Shown: positions 31,960 through 43,250, numbered from the stretch's first letter. The stretch: DNA of 64,000 nucleotides from Yponomeuta sedellus (GCA_934045075.1 OW203750.1:9838729-9902728); one strand, 5' to 3'. Numbers and translations: made by a program. Notes: generated by a model from the letters alone, not told the origin.

Positions 31960-32493
31960 TTATTTTTCAATGTAATCTCCCTCTATTTCAATACACTTCT
32001 TACATTTGTTTAAAAGAGCTTTTAACCCGGTAAAAAAATATTCGCCGTCTTTGCCTTCAAAATGCTCGTTTACGGCCGCCTTCATTTCTTCGTCACTGGA
32101 AAATCTTCGTCCTCGGAGGTCCTTTTTCAAATTTGAAAAAAGGAAATAATCACTAGGAGCCAGGTCTGGACTGTAGGGTGAGTGGTTGATTTCTTCAAAT
32201 CCTGTTTCGGCGAGGGCACGTCTCGCAACTCGGGCAGTGTGCACGGGCGCATTGTCCTGCAAAAACAGGACTCCTTTCGCCAGTTTGCCTCTCCTTTTCT
32301 CGACAACCACTTGACGGACTTTTGTCAACAATACGGCGTAATAGTCTCCGTTCATTGTAGTATTTTTGGGAAGGTAGTCGATGAACAAAATTCCTTCGCA
32401 ATCCCAAAAAACAGTGGCCATGAGCTTGGAAGCCGATCTTTCCACTTTGAATTTCCGTGGCGGCTTTTCTCCCTTTGCTATCCATTGCATTGA
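31960..32493 (-). pseudogene. Mariner transposase, C-terminal part
   Basis: Contains the second and third catalytic aspartates, FLQDNAPVHTA and YSPDLAPSDYFLF, with exactly 34 residues between them (DD34D). The frame is open from SMQWIAKGEKPPRKFK to the stop at 31960. Cut-and-paste transposase. Separated from its N-terminal half by the LINE insertion; the target bases CATTGA (32488-32493) recur at the other side. Confidence 0.9.
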
Positions 32494-33220
32494 TGATTTC
32501 ACAAAGATGATTTCTGCGAAGTTTGATAAAGTTCTTCACGAAATAAGAGATATAAAAGAGCAGTACCGTGCCATAGAAGCATCTCTGACTTACCATATGG
32601 AAGAAAACGTGGACCTGAAGAACAGCATAAGAGAATTAGAAAGGCAGAACAAAGATGATCGCATTAAAATTGAAAGCCTGGAAAACCAAGTTGAAGATTT
32701 ACAGCGTTTGCAAGGATCTACATCAATTGAGATTCGAAATGTGCCCAAAGTGCCTAATGAAAACTTGACTCGGCTTACTGAGAATATCTTTCAAGCTTTG
32801 AACATTGAAGAAAAGCCAGACATTCGCAGCGTACATCGTCTTCCCGGTAAAGCCTTAGACTCCAAGCCCATAATAGTGGAGTTAAATAGTCAATCACAAA
32901 AACAGGCAGTTTTGGTAGAGTACAAAAGGCAATCCAAGAACAAAGCCAATGAACATCTGGCATGTAATTCCATTGGTCTTGCTGGTAACAATAATCCAGT
33001 ATACATATCAGAAGTCCTCACTCAGAGAATGAAGAGGATTTTTTACCTTGCTCGTCTTCACCGAAAGACTTACTCGTATAAACATTGCTGGACATCCAAC
33101 GGAAGAGTTTATCTCCGTAAAGAGGATGGCGAACCCTACGTTCTCATCAAGAGTGAGGCCCAGCTGATCAGCCTGGAGGAAACCCAGTCAAATGATAATG
33201 TACCTAAAACGCAGCTGTGA
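32494..33220 (+). pseudogene. LINE ORF1, N-terminally truncated
   Basis: The frame (from 32381 in mariner sequence) becomes LINE at FTKMISAKFDKVLHEIRD: a coiled coil (about 32560-32720), then a domain with SVHRLPGKALDSKPIIVEL and NGRVYLRKEDGEPYVLI, the FP-25K/L1-ORF1-like nucleic-acid-binding type. The start codon and N-terminus are missing. RNA-binding chaperone role by family. Confidence 0.75.
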
Positions 33221-33539
33221 CTAGAGAAATCATATATGGCCACTTTTATTGCCGTATTTTGTGATTTTACGTTTGTAAGTATGGCTCAACCTTTCTATTT
33301 AATTACGTACCATATACAAAAATATATGTTCATATATATTGTATGTATTTACTTATATATTAATCGTATTAATTTAATTCATGCTCTATTCATACAACTT
33401 CCCTCTCTAGTACTATACATCCTACTTGGTCCTACACAACCACATAAAAACATCGTCACAAACTTTGCTCCGGTGTACTACGTTTATTTACAAAAATCTG
33501 TCCCACAAGATACTGAGTTCTCGCAAAATATACTTCTCC

Positions 33540-34423
33540 ATGGCTAGCGCTGATCATTTAATAGAGGATATAGATCAGCTGAGCTCGCCAACAGCATATA
33601 GAAGCGACCCCGAGGCTTGTCACCTTCTTTTTCCTAAATCAGACACGCAATCTATAACTATACTAAATCTTAATATTAGAAGTATTGGTCGAAATATAGA
33701 CCAAATCCCTATACTCCTTCAGAGAATTTCTACCACGGTTCACGTATTAGTATTAACTGAAGCACGAACTGACGACTCTACTATAATCCCTCAGTTAACT
33801 AACTACAGAGCATTCAGAACAAACAAATTTATAAACCAAAACAATGGAGTGGTCGTATATGTAAGAGATGGTCTGGACGCTTCCGTTGAGGAACATAACA
33901 TCCATGATGGTGACTGTCTTACTATAAAACTGGGGCCAGATCTCATTATAGCAGGAGTCTACAGACCACCATGTTTTCATGATCCAACCAATTTCATAAA
34001 CTCTCTAGATGGTGTTCTGACCAAATTTAAGTCCTTCCAAACAATTGTTCTTACAGGTGATATGAACATTAACATTGATCCAAATATGTCAAATACCTTT
34101 TCTTTCGAATACCTTAATATGAACGCTGCTCATGGTCTTTTCCCTACGCATTATTTACCCACACGGCTCAAAAGCTGCCTAGATCACGTACTGCTGAAAG
34201 GCCTTAACACCCAGGCCACAATTATTTTAAATACAGCGATAACTGATCACGAACCAGTATTATTGTACCTTTGTTTACAAAACAAAATTAAATTTGGTAT
34301 AAAACCTAGATCTAAACTTAAAACAAATCAAGAAAATGTATGCCATGATCTGTCTAACGTCTCATTTCTTAACGTTTACTCGGAAATTGAACCAAATAAA
34401 GCTGCTTCAAATCTAGTTAATAC
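33540..34423 (+). pseudogene. LINE ORF2, endonuclease part up to the gypsy insertion
   Basis: ATG 33540 lies in CTCCATGGCTAG; the ORF is open further 5' but without similarity. The APE-type endonuclease shows NLNIRSIGRN, LVLTEARTDD, GVYRPPCFHD, LTGDMNINID and AITDHEPV. The frame is cut after VNT by the gypsy LTR and ends by chance in it. Confidence 0.85.
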
Positions 34424-34909
34424 TGTTACGGGCTAGGGTTCTGGATTTAGATGTAAAACGCCAATGACAACTTCTTAGGATTTATTCACGCAGGGTCTGG
34501 TCTGCAGGTCTTCACGACACGAAGTCCACACGTAGATTCCAATCGCAGGTCTAATCGAAGTCCAATAGTATCGCTGAGGTCGTAGGTTATCGCTCGTATC
34601 GCAGGTATGTTCGCTCGAAGTTCACTCTTCGCTATTCCAAACGGAACTGACAGGTCGCCGCGGCGGCCGCTATTTATATCCGCCGGCCAGGGTTCTAGAA
34701 CATTCCCGTAACTAAGTACCTACACTCGGTACACGCGGCAAGGTCGCTCGAACAGTTACTCATTTAAAGAGTTTTGCACCTTACGCTAGTGGACATACGA
34801 GTCATTATTGCTTGCAGCGTTTATTGTTTACTAAAACGCAGCATGCGGCGACTATTCGATAGGCTTCCAGAAGGCTCTATTCTAGATGGTTCGGGATAGG
34901 ACCGCGACA
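34424..34909 (-). repeat. gypsy 3' LTR
   Basis: + strand TGTTACGGGCTAGGG .. GGACCGCGACA. On the - strand TATAAATA and an AATAAA (34481-34486) are seen. Same length as the other LTR. Confidence 0.93.
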
Positions 34910-34924
34910 CTGCTCCCCTCTTAG
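34910..34924 (-). promoter_or_regulatory. Polypurine tract of gypsy
   Basis: The reverse strand reads AAGAGGGGAGCAG next to the 3' LTR, the normal site for plus-strand priming. Confidence 0.7.
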
Positions 34925-37900
34925 AGATGCTCGTCCCGAGCATCTTCATTACTGCCGTGATAAGAAGCTAAGCGGTCGATGTGAACCACTTTTTGTGCAC
35001 CTCTTGGCTGCCGTTGAATTCGGTACGTCACGTCATTTAACCGAGTTACCACTTTGTACGGTCCCTCCCATCTTGTCTGCAATTTCGGAGATTTTCCTTT
35101 TCGTCGAGTTACATTGTGAAGCCAGACTAGTGCTCCTTCTTCGAAGCCGCTGGTATTTGCTCGGCGGTCATACCTAGTCTTCATCTTTTCACTCGACTCC
35201 AATCCGTTTTCCCGTACTATGGCATGAATCTCTCGCATTTTCTCACGTAACTCGGAAATGTAGTCGTGTAGAGAACGTGAGTCGTCAGGAGGGCCTCCAG
35301 TCAGCAGATCTACTGGTATTCTCAGTTCTCGGCCAAAATTTACACGCGCCGGGGTTACCTTCGTGCTTTCATGTTCTGCCGTTCTGTAGGCCAGAAGAAA
35401 TGGCGGTATGTATTTGTCCCAGTCTCTCTGGTGCCTGTCAACGACTTTTGCTAAATGTCTCTCAAGTGTTTGGTTAAATCTTTCTACCATGCCGTCAGAT
35501 TGAGGATGATATGGGGTGGTCCTAGTCTTATGCATTCCCAATATTTTACAGAGTTCTTGAAAAACTTGAGACTCAAAGTTCCGGCCTTGGTCGGAGTGTA
35601 TTTCCAAGGGCACACCAAACCGGCAAACTACTTCCTCAAACAACTTGGAGGCAACAGTCGTGGCTTCTTGATTGGGTATGGCGAATACCTCTGGCCATTT
35701 AGTGAAGTAATCCATAACTACCATGAAATACTTATTTCCTGATTCCGTTACTGGGAACGGTCCAGCCACATCAACTGCAATGCGTTCCCATGGCGCACCA
35801 ACGTTATAAAGTTGCAGATTTCCTCGGCTTCTAGTTGGTGGGCCTTTCACCGCGGCGCAAGTAGCACACTTGCGGCACCAATCTTGCACATCTTCTCGAC
35901 AATGGAGCCAGTAAAACCTTTCTCGAATCTTTGTTAAAGTCCTTTTTAGGCCCAAATGTCCACCTGACACGCCGTCATGTACTTCACGGAGGACATCTTG
36001 TACCTTATCTCTTGGGACAACTATCTGAAAATGGAACTCTCTGCCGTTAGGTTTCTCCCATTTTCGGTAAAGTATTCCGTTCCGAAGAATAAAACTGTCC
36101 CATTGAGCCCAGTATGCCTTGGTGACAGCACTAGTAGGAGCCACTTTGCACCATCTTGGCTTGTCCTCGCCTCGTTTCTTCCATGCGACAATGAGCCGTA
36201 CATCTTCGTCATCTTCCTGTGCTTCTTTCATCGCCTCATCTTCCCAAGATCTCGATGGGCTCATTCTTGTCAATCTCAATGGCAAATCCTTTGTCTCTTG
36301 TTTGGCACAGTGCTTGCAGTCTTCCGGACACGGCCTTCTTGACAGTGCGTCAGCATTTCCATGCGCCTTTCCGCTGCGGTGCTCAATAATAAAGTCGTAC
36401 TCCTGCAGTTGTTCGATCCATCGAGCAACTTGCCCCTCTGGATTTTTAAATTGTAACAACCACTTCAGGGCGGCGTGGTCAGTGCGAAGCGTAAACCGCA
36501 CGCCGAGGAGATATTTGCTGAAGTGCTGTACTGTCTTTACCACAGCCAAGAGCTCCCTTCTTGTCACACAATAGTTCCTTTCAGGTTTCGATAGCGATTT
36601 ACTGAAATATGCCATCACAACCTCTCTGTCGCCCTGTTTCTGCGATAACACTCCTCCGATCGCTGTGTTACTGGCGTCAGTGTCAACAATGAATTGGCCG
36701 TTAGGCTGTGGGAATCCCAAGATTGGGGTCTCGCAAAGACATTTTCTTAATTTTTGAAATGAACTCTCACATGTGTCATCCCAATGAAATGACTGCTTGT
36801 CTTCAGTCAGTCTGTGTAAAGGCTTGGCAATTTCAGAGAACCCCTTAACAAACCGTCTATAATATGAGCATAGCCCTAAAAATGCTCGCACTTCAGTCTT
36901 GTCTTTGGGAGTAGGCCATTTTTGCACTGCTTCGATTTTGGCTGGATCGGTCTGTATGCCTTCGCTGGTTATCACATGGCCGAGATAGCTAACCTTGTTC
37001 TTAAATAAACTGCATTTCTTCGGATTTAACTTTAAGTTTGCTCCCATTATCTTCTTTAAAACTTGCTCTAGATTTTGTAAGTGGTCCTCAAAATCTGTAC
37101 CCATGATTATGACGTCATCCAAGTAGACAAGGCAGGCTTCCCCAACTAATCCGGCCAGTACGCACTCCATAAGTCGTTCGAATGTAGCTGGCGCGTTGCA
37201 CAGTCTAAAAGGCATCACGTTAAATTGCCATAAACCTTTGCCAGTTGAAAAGGCTGTCTTCTCTTTATCCTTCGGATCAATTTCCACTTGCCAATAGCCC
37301 GATTTCAGATCTAATGTCGAGAACCATTTCATACCACTCAATGTGTCCAGGGTATCGTCTATTCGTGGCAGTGGATAACTATCCTTCTTGGTCACATCGT
37401 TAAGCCGTCGATAGTCTACACAGAACCTTGTGCTACCATCTTTCTTCTTTACCAACACAACGGGAGAACACCATGGGCTAGCAGAAGGTTCTATAATCTT
37501 GTTCCTCTTCATGTCGTCCAATATGTCTTGTACTTCCTTTTCTTTGGCAATCGGTATGCGCCTCGCTCGCTGACGAATAGGTCGCTCCTGTCCGGTGTCG
37601 ATTTTGTGCTGAACTAACGATGTTCTTCCAGGATTTCCTTCGTCAGAGAAGATATCCCTAAAGCGCAGTAGCAACCTCTTAGCTTTCATGCTTTGCGAAT
37701 AGCTCAGATTACTCTTAGAATCCTCAAGGAGCTTAGTGACTATAATTTCACTCCTGGTATTCGATGTGTTTGAGCTTGGAGATGATTGGCAGCTTCTCAT
37801 CCAAACGGCTTCCTCACACCTTCCAATAACGTCACCTTTGCTAAGGGTAATCTCACGATCGCCTATATTCACAACCCTTACTACAGCGGTCTTGCCTCCA

Positions 37901-38511
37901 TAGACGAGAGTTCTTGCTGTCAGCAATTTCTGACTGGCTGCACTGTCTCGTGTATCTTCAATCAGCACACACCTATTCCGCTGATTCTTCTGACTCGAAG
38001 GCAGCTTCACCTTTACTTCAGTTTGTGCTCGTCTAGGTATTACGATTTTCTTCAGGCACGTGACATTTCCATCGGGACCGCCAAGTATAAAGTTCTCCTC
38101 ATCACCACATTTAAAGACACCGTTAGTGACATCGATGTGACAGTTGTGTATTTTCATAAAGTCTAGGCCCAGAATGCAATCATCCATAATTTCGGCTACG
38201 ATTACGTTGTGAATATATGACGCCTCCCCAACGCATATCGTAACCGACCTTTCACCCAGGACGGGTATCTGCTGGCCAGAAGCGGAGAGAAGTCTGCATA
38301 AACTGGTGCCTTTGCGTCTTCCTACAGCTTTCACCAGGTCTGGTCTCACTATTGTTCTAGAGGCTCCTGTATCTAGGGTGATTTTGCACTCTATTTTATT
38401 CACTGCACCGCATATTAGTAGACTGTTCCCATTCCATGCTTGTGAGATTCTGGTTACTGGGGCTTCCTCCGCTCCAGCCAGTACCCGCCCCGCAGTCCTG
38501 GCTTTTACTCG
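34921..38511 (-). CDS. pol: gypsy Pol: protease, RT, RNase H, integrase
   Basis: The frame is open from the slippery site (38517) in -1 relative to gag. The ATG-like start counted here, GTG 38403, gives 1160 residues, numbered from it. Protease DTGAS at 11-15; RT with TLDLKSGYWQ (D365) and YLDD at 427-430; RNase H DTDAS near 574; integrase zinc finger His 809, His 816, Cys 843, Cys 846; catalytic D878, D938, E974 (35 residues between the last two); GPY motif WEGPYKVV near the C-terminus. No stop inside, so this copy may be able to move. Start coordinates are approximate, because Pol is probably made as a Gag-Pol fusion. Confidence 0.92.
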   Translation of the reverse strand, partial: RVKARTAGRVLAGAEEAPVTRISQAWNGNSLLICGAVNKIECKITLDTGASRTIVRPDLVKAVGRRKGTSLCRLLSASGQQIPVLGERSVTICVGEASYIHNVIVAEIMDDCILGLDFMKIHNCHIDVTNGVFKCGDEENFILGGPDGNVTCLKKIVIPRRAQTEVKVKLPSSQKNQRNRCVLIEDTRDSAASQKLLTARTLVYGGKTAVVRVVNIGDREITLSKGDVIGRCEEAVWMRSCQSSPSSNTSNTRSEIIVTKLLEDSKSNLSYSQSMKAKRLLLRFRDIFSDEGNPGRTSLVQHKIDTGQERPIRQRARRIPIAKEKEVQDILDDMKRNKIIEPSASPWCSPVVLVKKKDGSTRFCVDYRRLNDVTKKDSYPLPRIDDTLDTLSGMKWFSTLDLKSGYWQVEIDPKDKEKTAFSTGKGLWQFNVMPFRLCNAPATFERLMECVLAGLVGEACLVYLDDVIIMGTDFEDHLQNLEQVLKKIMGANLKLNPKKCSLFKNKVSYLGHVITSEGIQTDPAKIEAVQKWPTPKDKTEVRAFLGLCSYYRRFVKGFSEIAKPLHRLTEDKQSFHWDDTCESSFQKLRKCLCETPILGFPQPNGQFIVDTDASNTAIGGVLSQKQGDREVVMAYFSKSLSKPERNYCVTRRELLAVVKTVQHFSKYLLGVRFTLRTDHAALKWLLQFKNPEGQVARWIEQLQEYDFIIEHRSGKAHGNADALSRRPCPEDCKHCAKQETKDLPLRLTRMSPSRSWEDEAMKEAQEDDEDVRLIVAWKKRGEDKPRWCKVAPTSAVTKAYWAQWDSFILRNGILYRKWEKPNGREFHFQIVVPRDKVQDVLREVHDGVSGGHLGLKRTLTKIRERFYWLHCREDVQDWCRKCATCAAVKGPPTRSRGNLQLYNVGAPWERIAVDVAGPFPVTESGNKYFMVVMDYFTKWPEVFAIPNQEATTVASKLFEEVVCRFGVPLEIHSDQGRNFESQVFQELCKILGMHKTRTTPYHPQSDGMVERFNQTLERHLAKVVDRHQRDWDKYIPPFLLAYRTAEHESTKVTPARVNFGRELRIPVDLLTGGPPDDSRSLHDYISELREKMREIHAIVRENGLESSEKMKTRYDRRANTSGFEEGALVWLHNVTRRKGKSPKLQTRWEGPYKVVTRLNDVTYRIQRQPRGAQKVVHIDRLASYHGSNEDARDEHL

Positions 38512-40019
38512 TTTCCCTGATTCACGGCGGAGGGCGCAGCGTTATGCTTCTTCACAAACTCTTCAAAACGCTGCTCTATTTTGTTGAGACACGCATCCAG
38601 TCTGTCATCTGTTTTGGTCGGTTGCCTTTCCTTCTTAGGACACGTGAACTGCAGATGCCCTCTTTCCCCACACTTGTAACACATGGGCCCGGAGTTTCTC
38701 TTGGGAGGTGTCTTGATCTCTTTAACCTCCTCCGTAACTTCTCGAAGTTTATACCCTTGCCGGATATCATGACGCACAGCTTCTACTTCCAGGGCGTGGG
38801 CCAGAGCTTCTTTTAATGAAGAATGGTGGCGAAGCTTTACTGCAGCCCTAATTTCAAGATCCTTGATCCCGTCGACGAAGGCTTGTAAAATATTCGTGTC
38901 CACCATCTTACTATCAGCAGAAGGGTACGCCTTTCGAACCAGCTTCTCAATTTCCAACGCCCATTGTTGAAGTCCTTCACCCAGGCGCTGAGTCCTGTCG
39001 CGCAGCTGAGCACGAAAAACGTGTTCCAGGTGTCGTTCACCATATCTAGCCTCAAGTGCCTCCAGCAGGTCTTTGAAATCGCTGCCTGAGGTGGGCAGTG
39101 CCTCCAGGACAGATAAAGCCGAACCTCTGAGCGCGACGGTGAGGGCTGTCAGGCTCTGCTCGTCCGTCCACCCGTTTGAAGCAGCTACAGTCTGGAACTG
39201 CTGGCGGTAGGCGACCCAAGACGTAGTACCATCGTACGGAGGCACCTTCACTTTAGGCCCGTGGTTTATGCCGACAAATCCGCTCGATGTAACTCCAGCA
39301 GCTTTAATACGCCGAACTTCCTGCTCTAGTCCAGTGAGGCCGGTTTTCACATTTTTTAGGTCATCCTCTAATTCGGAAACCCGTTCGTTCACTACCTCTA
39401 CATCTTCATGTAGCTTAGCGACCGTATCACTGAACTTTGTAACGGCAGAAAGGATCACCTGTTGATCTGCCTTCTGTTCTTCTCGCAGGCCTCTTTGTTC
39501 TTCTCGCAGGCCTCTCTGTTCTTCTTGCAGGCACTGCATCTGCTTGCTCTGCTCTTCTCGCAGGCCTCTCTGTTCTTCTCGCATGCCCTTCAACATTGCC
39601 ATCAGGCACGACATATCCAAAACCTCCATTGTACGTGACTGAGGTTTAATGTCTTCGGTGGGCGTGGCCAGGTGGGCGTGGCTACGAGGCGGAGCCTGTT
39701 GGTCGGTTGGTGAAACCTGGTGGTCAAGGCCGGTGGGCGGAGCCTGGTGCACGGGGGTGGTGGGCGTGACCTGGTGGGCGTGGCCGGTAGGCGGAGCCGC
39801 TGGGCAGGTATGCTGTGTTTCCACTACGCGCGTGGCCTGGTGGGCGGGGCCAGGGGGCGTGGCTAGGTCGGTGGGCGTGGCCTGGTGGGCGGGGCCAGTG
39901 GGCGTGTCCCTATGGCCAGTGGGCGTGGCCTGAGGGGCAGTGGGCGTGGCCTCCGCAGCACTTCTGGACCTGGTCCTCACTCCAGAAGTATCCTCTCTCG
40001 GAGTCAGTGGCATCTCCAA
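38505..40019 (-). CDS. gag: gypsy Gag
   Basis: 504 residues, ATG 40017-40019 to TAA 38505-38507. The N-terminus has repeated (H)QATPTGP-like units, then an EEQRGLRE repeat and coiled coil (about 140-220), the capsid region, and near the C-terminus one CCHC zinc knuckle CYKCGERGHLQFTCPKKE. Gag forms the particle and packages RNA. The frame is intact. Pol lies in the -1 frame, reached through a slippery heptamer at 38511-38517. Confidence 0.9.
   Translation of the reverse strand: MEMPLTPREDTSGVRTRSRSAAEATPTAPQATPTGHRDTPTGPAHQATPTDLATPPGPAHQATRVVETQHTCPAAPPTGHAHQVTPTTPVHQAPPTGLDHQVSPTDQQAPPRSHAHLATPTEDIKPQSRTMEVLDMSCLMAMLKGMREEQRGLREEQSKQMQCLQEEQRGLREEQRGLREEQKADQQVILSAVTKFSDTVAKLHEDVEVVNERVSELEDDLKNVKTGLTGLEQEVRRIKAAGVTSSGFVGINHGPKVKVPPYDGTTSWVAYRQQFQTVAASNGWTDEQSLTALTVALRGSALSVLEALPTSGSDFKDLLEALEARYGERHLEHVFRAQLRDRTQRLGEGLQQWALEIEKLVRKAYPSADSKMVDTNILQAFVDGIKDLEIRAAVKLRHHSSLKEALAHALEVEAVRHDIRQGYKLREVTEEVKEIKTPPKRNSGPMCYKCGERGHLQFTCPKKERQPTKTDDRLDACLNKIEQRFEEFVKKHNAAPSAVNQGNE
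38511..38517 (-). promoter_or_regulatory. Probable -1 ribosomal frameshift site GGGAAAC
   Basis: In the gag frame the reverse strand reads G GGA AAC GAG TAA: an X XXY YYZ slippery heptamer six bases before the gag stop. A slip of -1 enters a frame that stays open into pol. Confidence 0.75.
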
Positions 40020-40037
40020 ATCCCACTTCTGACACCA
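40020..40037 (-). promoter_or_regulatory. Primer binding site, tRNA-Leu type
   Basis: The + strand reads ATCCCACTTCTGACACCA, which equals the 3' end (with CCA) of an animal tRNA-Leu, so the element strand is complementary to it. It stands two bases from the 5' LTR. The tRNA match is from known tRNA-Leu ends, unverified here. Confidence 0.75.
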
Positions 40038-40039
40038 AA

Positions 40040-40525
40040 TGTTACGGGCTAGGGTTCTGGATTTAGATGTAAAACGCCAATGACAACTTCTTAGGATTTA
40101 TTCACGCAGGGTCTGGTCTGCAGGTCTTCACGACACGAAGTCCACACGTAGATTCCAATCGCAGGTCTAATCGAAGTCCAATAGTATCGCTGAGGTCGTA
40201 GGTTATCGCTCGTATCGCAGGTATGTTCGCTCGAAGTTCACTCTTCGCTATTCCAAACGGAACTGACAGGTCGCCGCGGCGGCCGCTATTTATATCCGCC
40301 GGCCAGGGTTCTAGAACATTCCCGTAACTAAGTACCTACACTCGGTACACGCGGCAAGGTCGCTCGAACAGTTACTCATTTAAAGAGTTTTGCACCTTAC
40401 GCTAGTGGACATACGAGTCATTATTGCTTGCAGCGTTTATTGTTTACTAAAACGCAGCATGCGGCGACTATTCGATAGGCTTCCAGAAGGCTCTATTCTA
40501 GATGGTTCGGGATAGGACCGCGACA
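40040..40525 (-). repeat. gypsy 5' LTR with TATAAATA
   Basis: Pairs with 34424-34909. The reverse strand has TATAAATA at 40287-40294, the likely promoter of the element. Confidence 0.93.
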
Positions 40526-42609
40526 CTACCATAAGAACTGTGATTGACAACAACTCTCGTTTAGTTACGGTTCCTCGATCCAAGCACATTCTAAAAAGTT
40601 GGATGACACCTGGGCTCGTAAAATCAATTAGAACCCGTGATCGACTCCATCTTAATCTAAAATGCAATCCGAGCGATACTATAGCTGAAATAAAATACAA
40701 GAAATACAGAAATTTGTGCAATTTTTTGATAACTTCACAAAAAAGGAAACATCAGAATAATGAACTTGATAAAACCTTAAACAATCCGAAAAAAATGTGG
40801 GAGACGGTAAAAAATATATGCCACCTAAACTGCAAATCCTCTGAAGCATTACCGTTACTAACCTTAGAAAATACGCCCACTGAGTCAGTAAACCGTGTGA
40901 ATTACTTTTTCTCAAATATTGGCAAAAACTTAGCAAGTAAAATAATGACCAAACGAAATGCGACAGAACATTCCCAAGTTCCAAGCTGTACCGAAGGAGA
41001 TAAGAAAACTCCAATGAATTCCTTTTCTCTTATCCCTACCGATGAAACCGAAGTCTCGACTTTGATCTCCTCTATGAGTAATGATTGTTCTTGTGGTTGG
41101 GACGGAATTTCCAGTAAAGTTCTTAAACTTTCAAAACCGGCACTAATTGGACCTATAACACATGTATTTAATCTCTGTATAAGTGCTGGTATTGTTCCAG
41201 ATGTGTTTAAAAAATCGATTGTGCGCCCAATACACAAGAGTGGGGATGATGACAGTGTAGGAAATTATAGGCCAATATCGCTATTGCCCGTTTTATCAAA
41301 ATTATTCGAAAAGATTATTAATAAACGACTAATAAACTACCTTGAAACAAATGATTATCTATCTAAAAATCAATTTGGCTTTAGAAAACAAAAATCGACA
41401 GAAGACGCAGTCTCTGAACTTACTAATTTCATTGTTGATAGACTAGACGGAGGTGAAAAGTGTGCTAGTGTTTTTCTGGATCTCGCCAAAGCTTTCGACA
41501 CGGTCTCCATCCCCATCCTTCTTCATAAGCTTAGCCTTCTGGGAATACGTGGTACCCCATTAGAGCTATTCAGGAGCTATCTCAGTGGCAGGTCTCAAGC
41601 AGTAAAAATTGACTCGACTTGCAGCGAATTCATGCCAATAGATTTCGGTGTCCCGCAAGGCAGTGTTTTGGGGCCGACCTTATTTCTCGTTTACCTGAAC
41701 AACTTGTGTGAAATGGAGCTACAAAACTGCAAAATTGTCACGTTTGCAGACGATACAGCAGTGATATTCCATCACAAAACGTGGAAAGAGGTCGAAAGCA
41801 CTGCAAACATCGGGCTATCTGCCATAAATGATTGGCTCGACTCAAACCTGCTCACTCTTAATGTTGCTAAGTCCAAATTTATTACATTTAGCATTAATAG
41901 TACTACGCAGCCTCCTAGTGAAGATATTAAACTAAAAATTCATTCATGTAATTCTAGCCATGACGCATGCAGTTGTGAGCTTCTTGAGAGAGTGTCTCAA
42001 ATAAGGTACCTGGGAGTTATTTTGGATAAGTACTTGTCTTGGGAAAATCATTTCAACCTCACAGTCAAGCGAGTCCGTAGAACTGTTTACATATTTAAGA
42101 CTCTCAGACACATTACCGACCTAAAAACTTTAAAAACAATATATTTTGCTCTCTCTCACTCAATAATAACATATTGTATTAGAGCGTGGGGTGGTGCCTC
42201 TAAAACTCACCTCATACACTTAGAGCGAGCCCAGAGATATGTACTTAAAACTATGCTCAATAAACCTCGACGATACCCTACTGTAAAAGTCTATTCAGAG
42301 TCTCAAATACTGTCAGTGCGACAAACCTACATTAAATCAATCGTTCTATATCAGCATCGAAAATCATTCTCAGAATTATCAATAAAATCTAAAAAGCGCC
42401 TAAAGCACAAAATCTTTGACATTCCACTTGTTCGAACTTGTTTTGCTCAAAGATTTATAAAATTTAGCGGACCTTATGTGTACAATAAGATCCACAAAGA
42501 ATTAAAAATACTTCACTTAAATAGATTTGCATGTTTCGGAATACTAAAAAAGTTTCTATCACAACTTGACTACAACCAGACCGAAAACCTATTTAAAATA
42601 ATCTCATAA
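40526..42609 (+). pseudogene. LINE ORF2, reverse transcriptase part after the gypsy insertion
   Basis: Continues in frame with the 5' part once the gypsy element and one 4-bp duplication are removed. RT motifs: NYRPISLLPVLSKLFEKI, FGFRKQKST, FLDLAKAFDT, GVPQGSVLGPTLFLVYLNNL and FADDTAVIF. Stop TAA at 42607-42609. No other stop or frameshift, so without the gypsy insertion ORF2 would look intact. Confidence 0.88.
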
Positions 42610-43250
42610 CAGAACACACATCCATTTCTTTTTTTATTTATTTTTTTATTTTGGCGTTTCTCTGATTCCATAAGTCTATGGCAATCTTTTTTCCTTTCAT
42701 TAGACAACCAGTCAACCGAGATCTCTCATTGCACTCACCTGCCATTCAATTGGGTCTCACGCTCCTCTAGTCACCAGTTCGCCTACATGTTGGTTGCTAA
42801 GCCCAATCTTTTTCACAACCTACCCTACATCGTAATTAAATTAGATAGCAAATATTAAATCTAGGAAGTTGCTTTGTTTACTTCATAACGGACAATCTAT
42901 CACACTATGTAGTACAGTTGTATGTTTGGTTATATTAATTCTAACAAGCTTGCACCTATGTTTATGTAATAGTCTAATATTTTATTCTATAAAATTTATA
43001 GAAGTTTCGTATCTATGTAATATTTTATTATATGTAGGTTTAATTAATTTTAAATATAGTTGAGCCACATCATAGTTTTGCTGTATGCACGTTAATTTTT
43101 ATTTTAATTACGGAACAAATACTTTGCTGTGATACATTTAAGTTCAACCCGAATGGAGAACTGTGCCCCAAGATACAATTTAATTTAGTTTGGGGTTCAG
43201 AGTTACTTTATACATTGTTATGTTTTATTCTGCTCAATAAACATTTTTCA
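42610..43250 (+). other. LINE 3' UTR and tail
   Basis: About 640 AT-rich bases ending CTCAATAAACATTTTTCATT then TTCATTTCATTTT, a polyadenylation-like signal followed by a TTTTCA short-repeat tail. Confidence 0.75.

Larger units (their letters stand above)
34424..40525 (-). mobile_element. Full-length Ty3/gypsy LTR retrotransposon
   Basis: 6102 bp on the - strand with 486-bp LTRs (34424-34909 and 40040-40525) of TGT..ACA type that I could not tell apart by eye. The primer site matches the 3' end of a tRNA-Leu; gag, pol and polypurine tract are present. Flanks ATAC (34420-34423) and CTAC (40526-40529) look like a 4-bp duplication with one change. No env. Confidence 0.93.
32494..43250 (+). mobile_element. 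5'-truncated Jockey/CR1-group LINE, split by gypsy
   Basis: The LINE starts inside ORF1 and ends at the tail TTTTTCATTTTCATTTCATT at about 43250. CATTGA occurs at both borders (32488-32493 and about 43256-43261), overlapping the tail repeat. ORF2 is interrupted by the gypsy element at 34423/40526. Confidence 0.85.

Noticed and set aside
34921..40019. Endogenous retrovirus with envelope
   Set aside because: Only gag and pol lie between the LTRs; no third frame after integrase.
38306..40066. Several + strand frames of 65-151 codons
   Set aside because: Antisense shadows of gypsy gag and pol.
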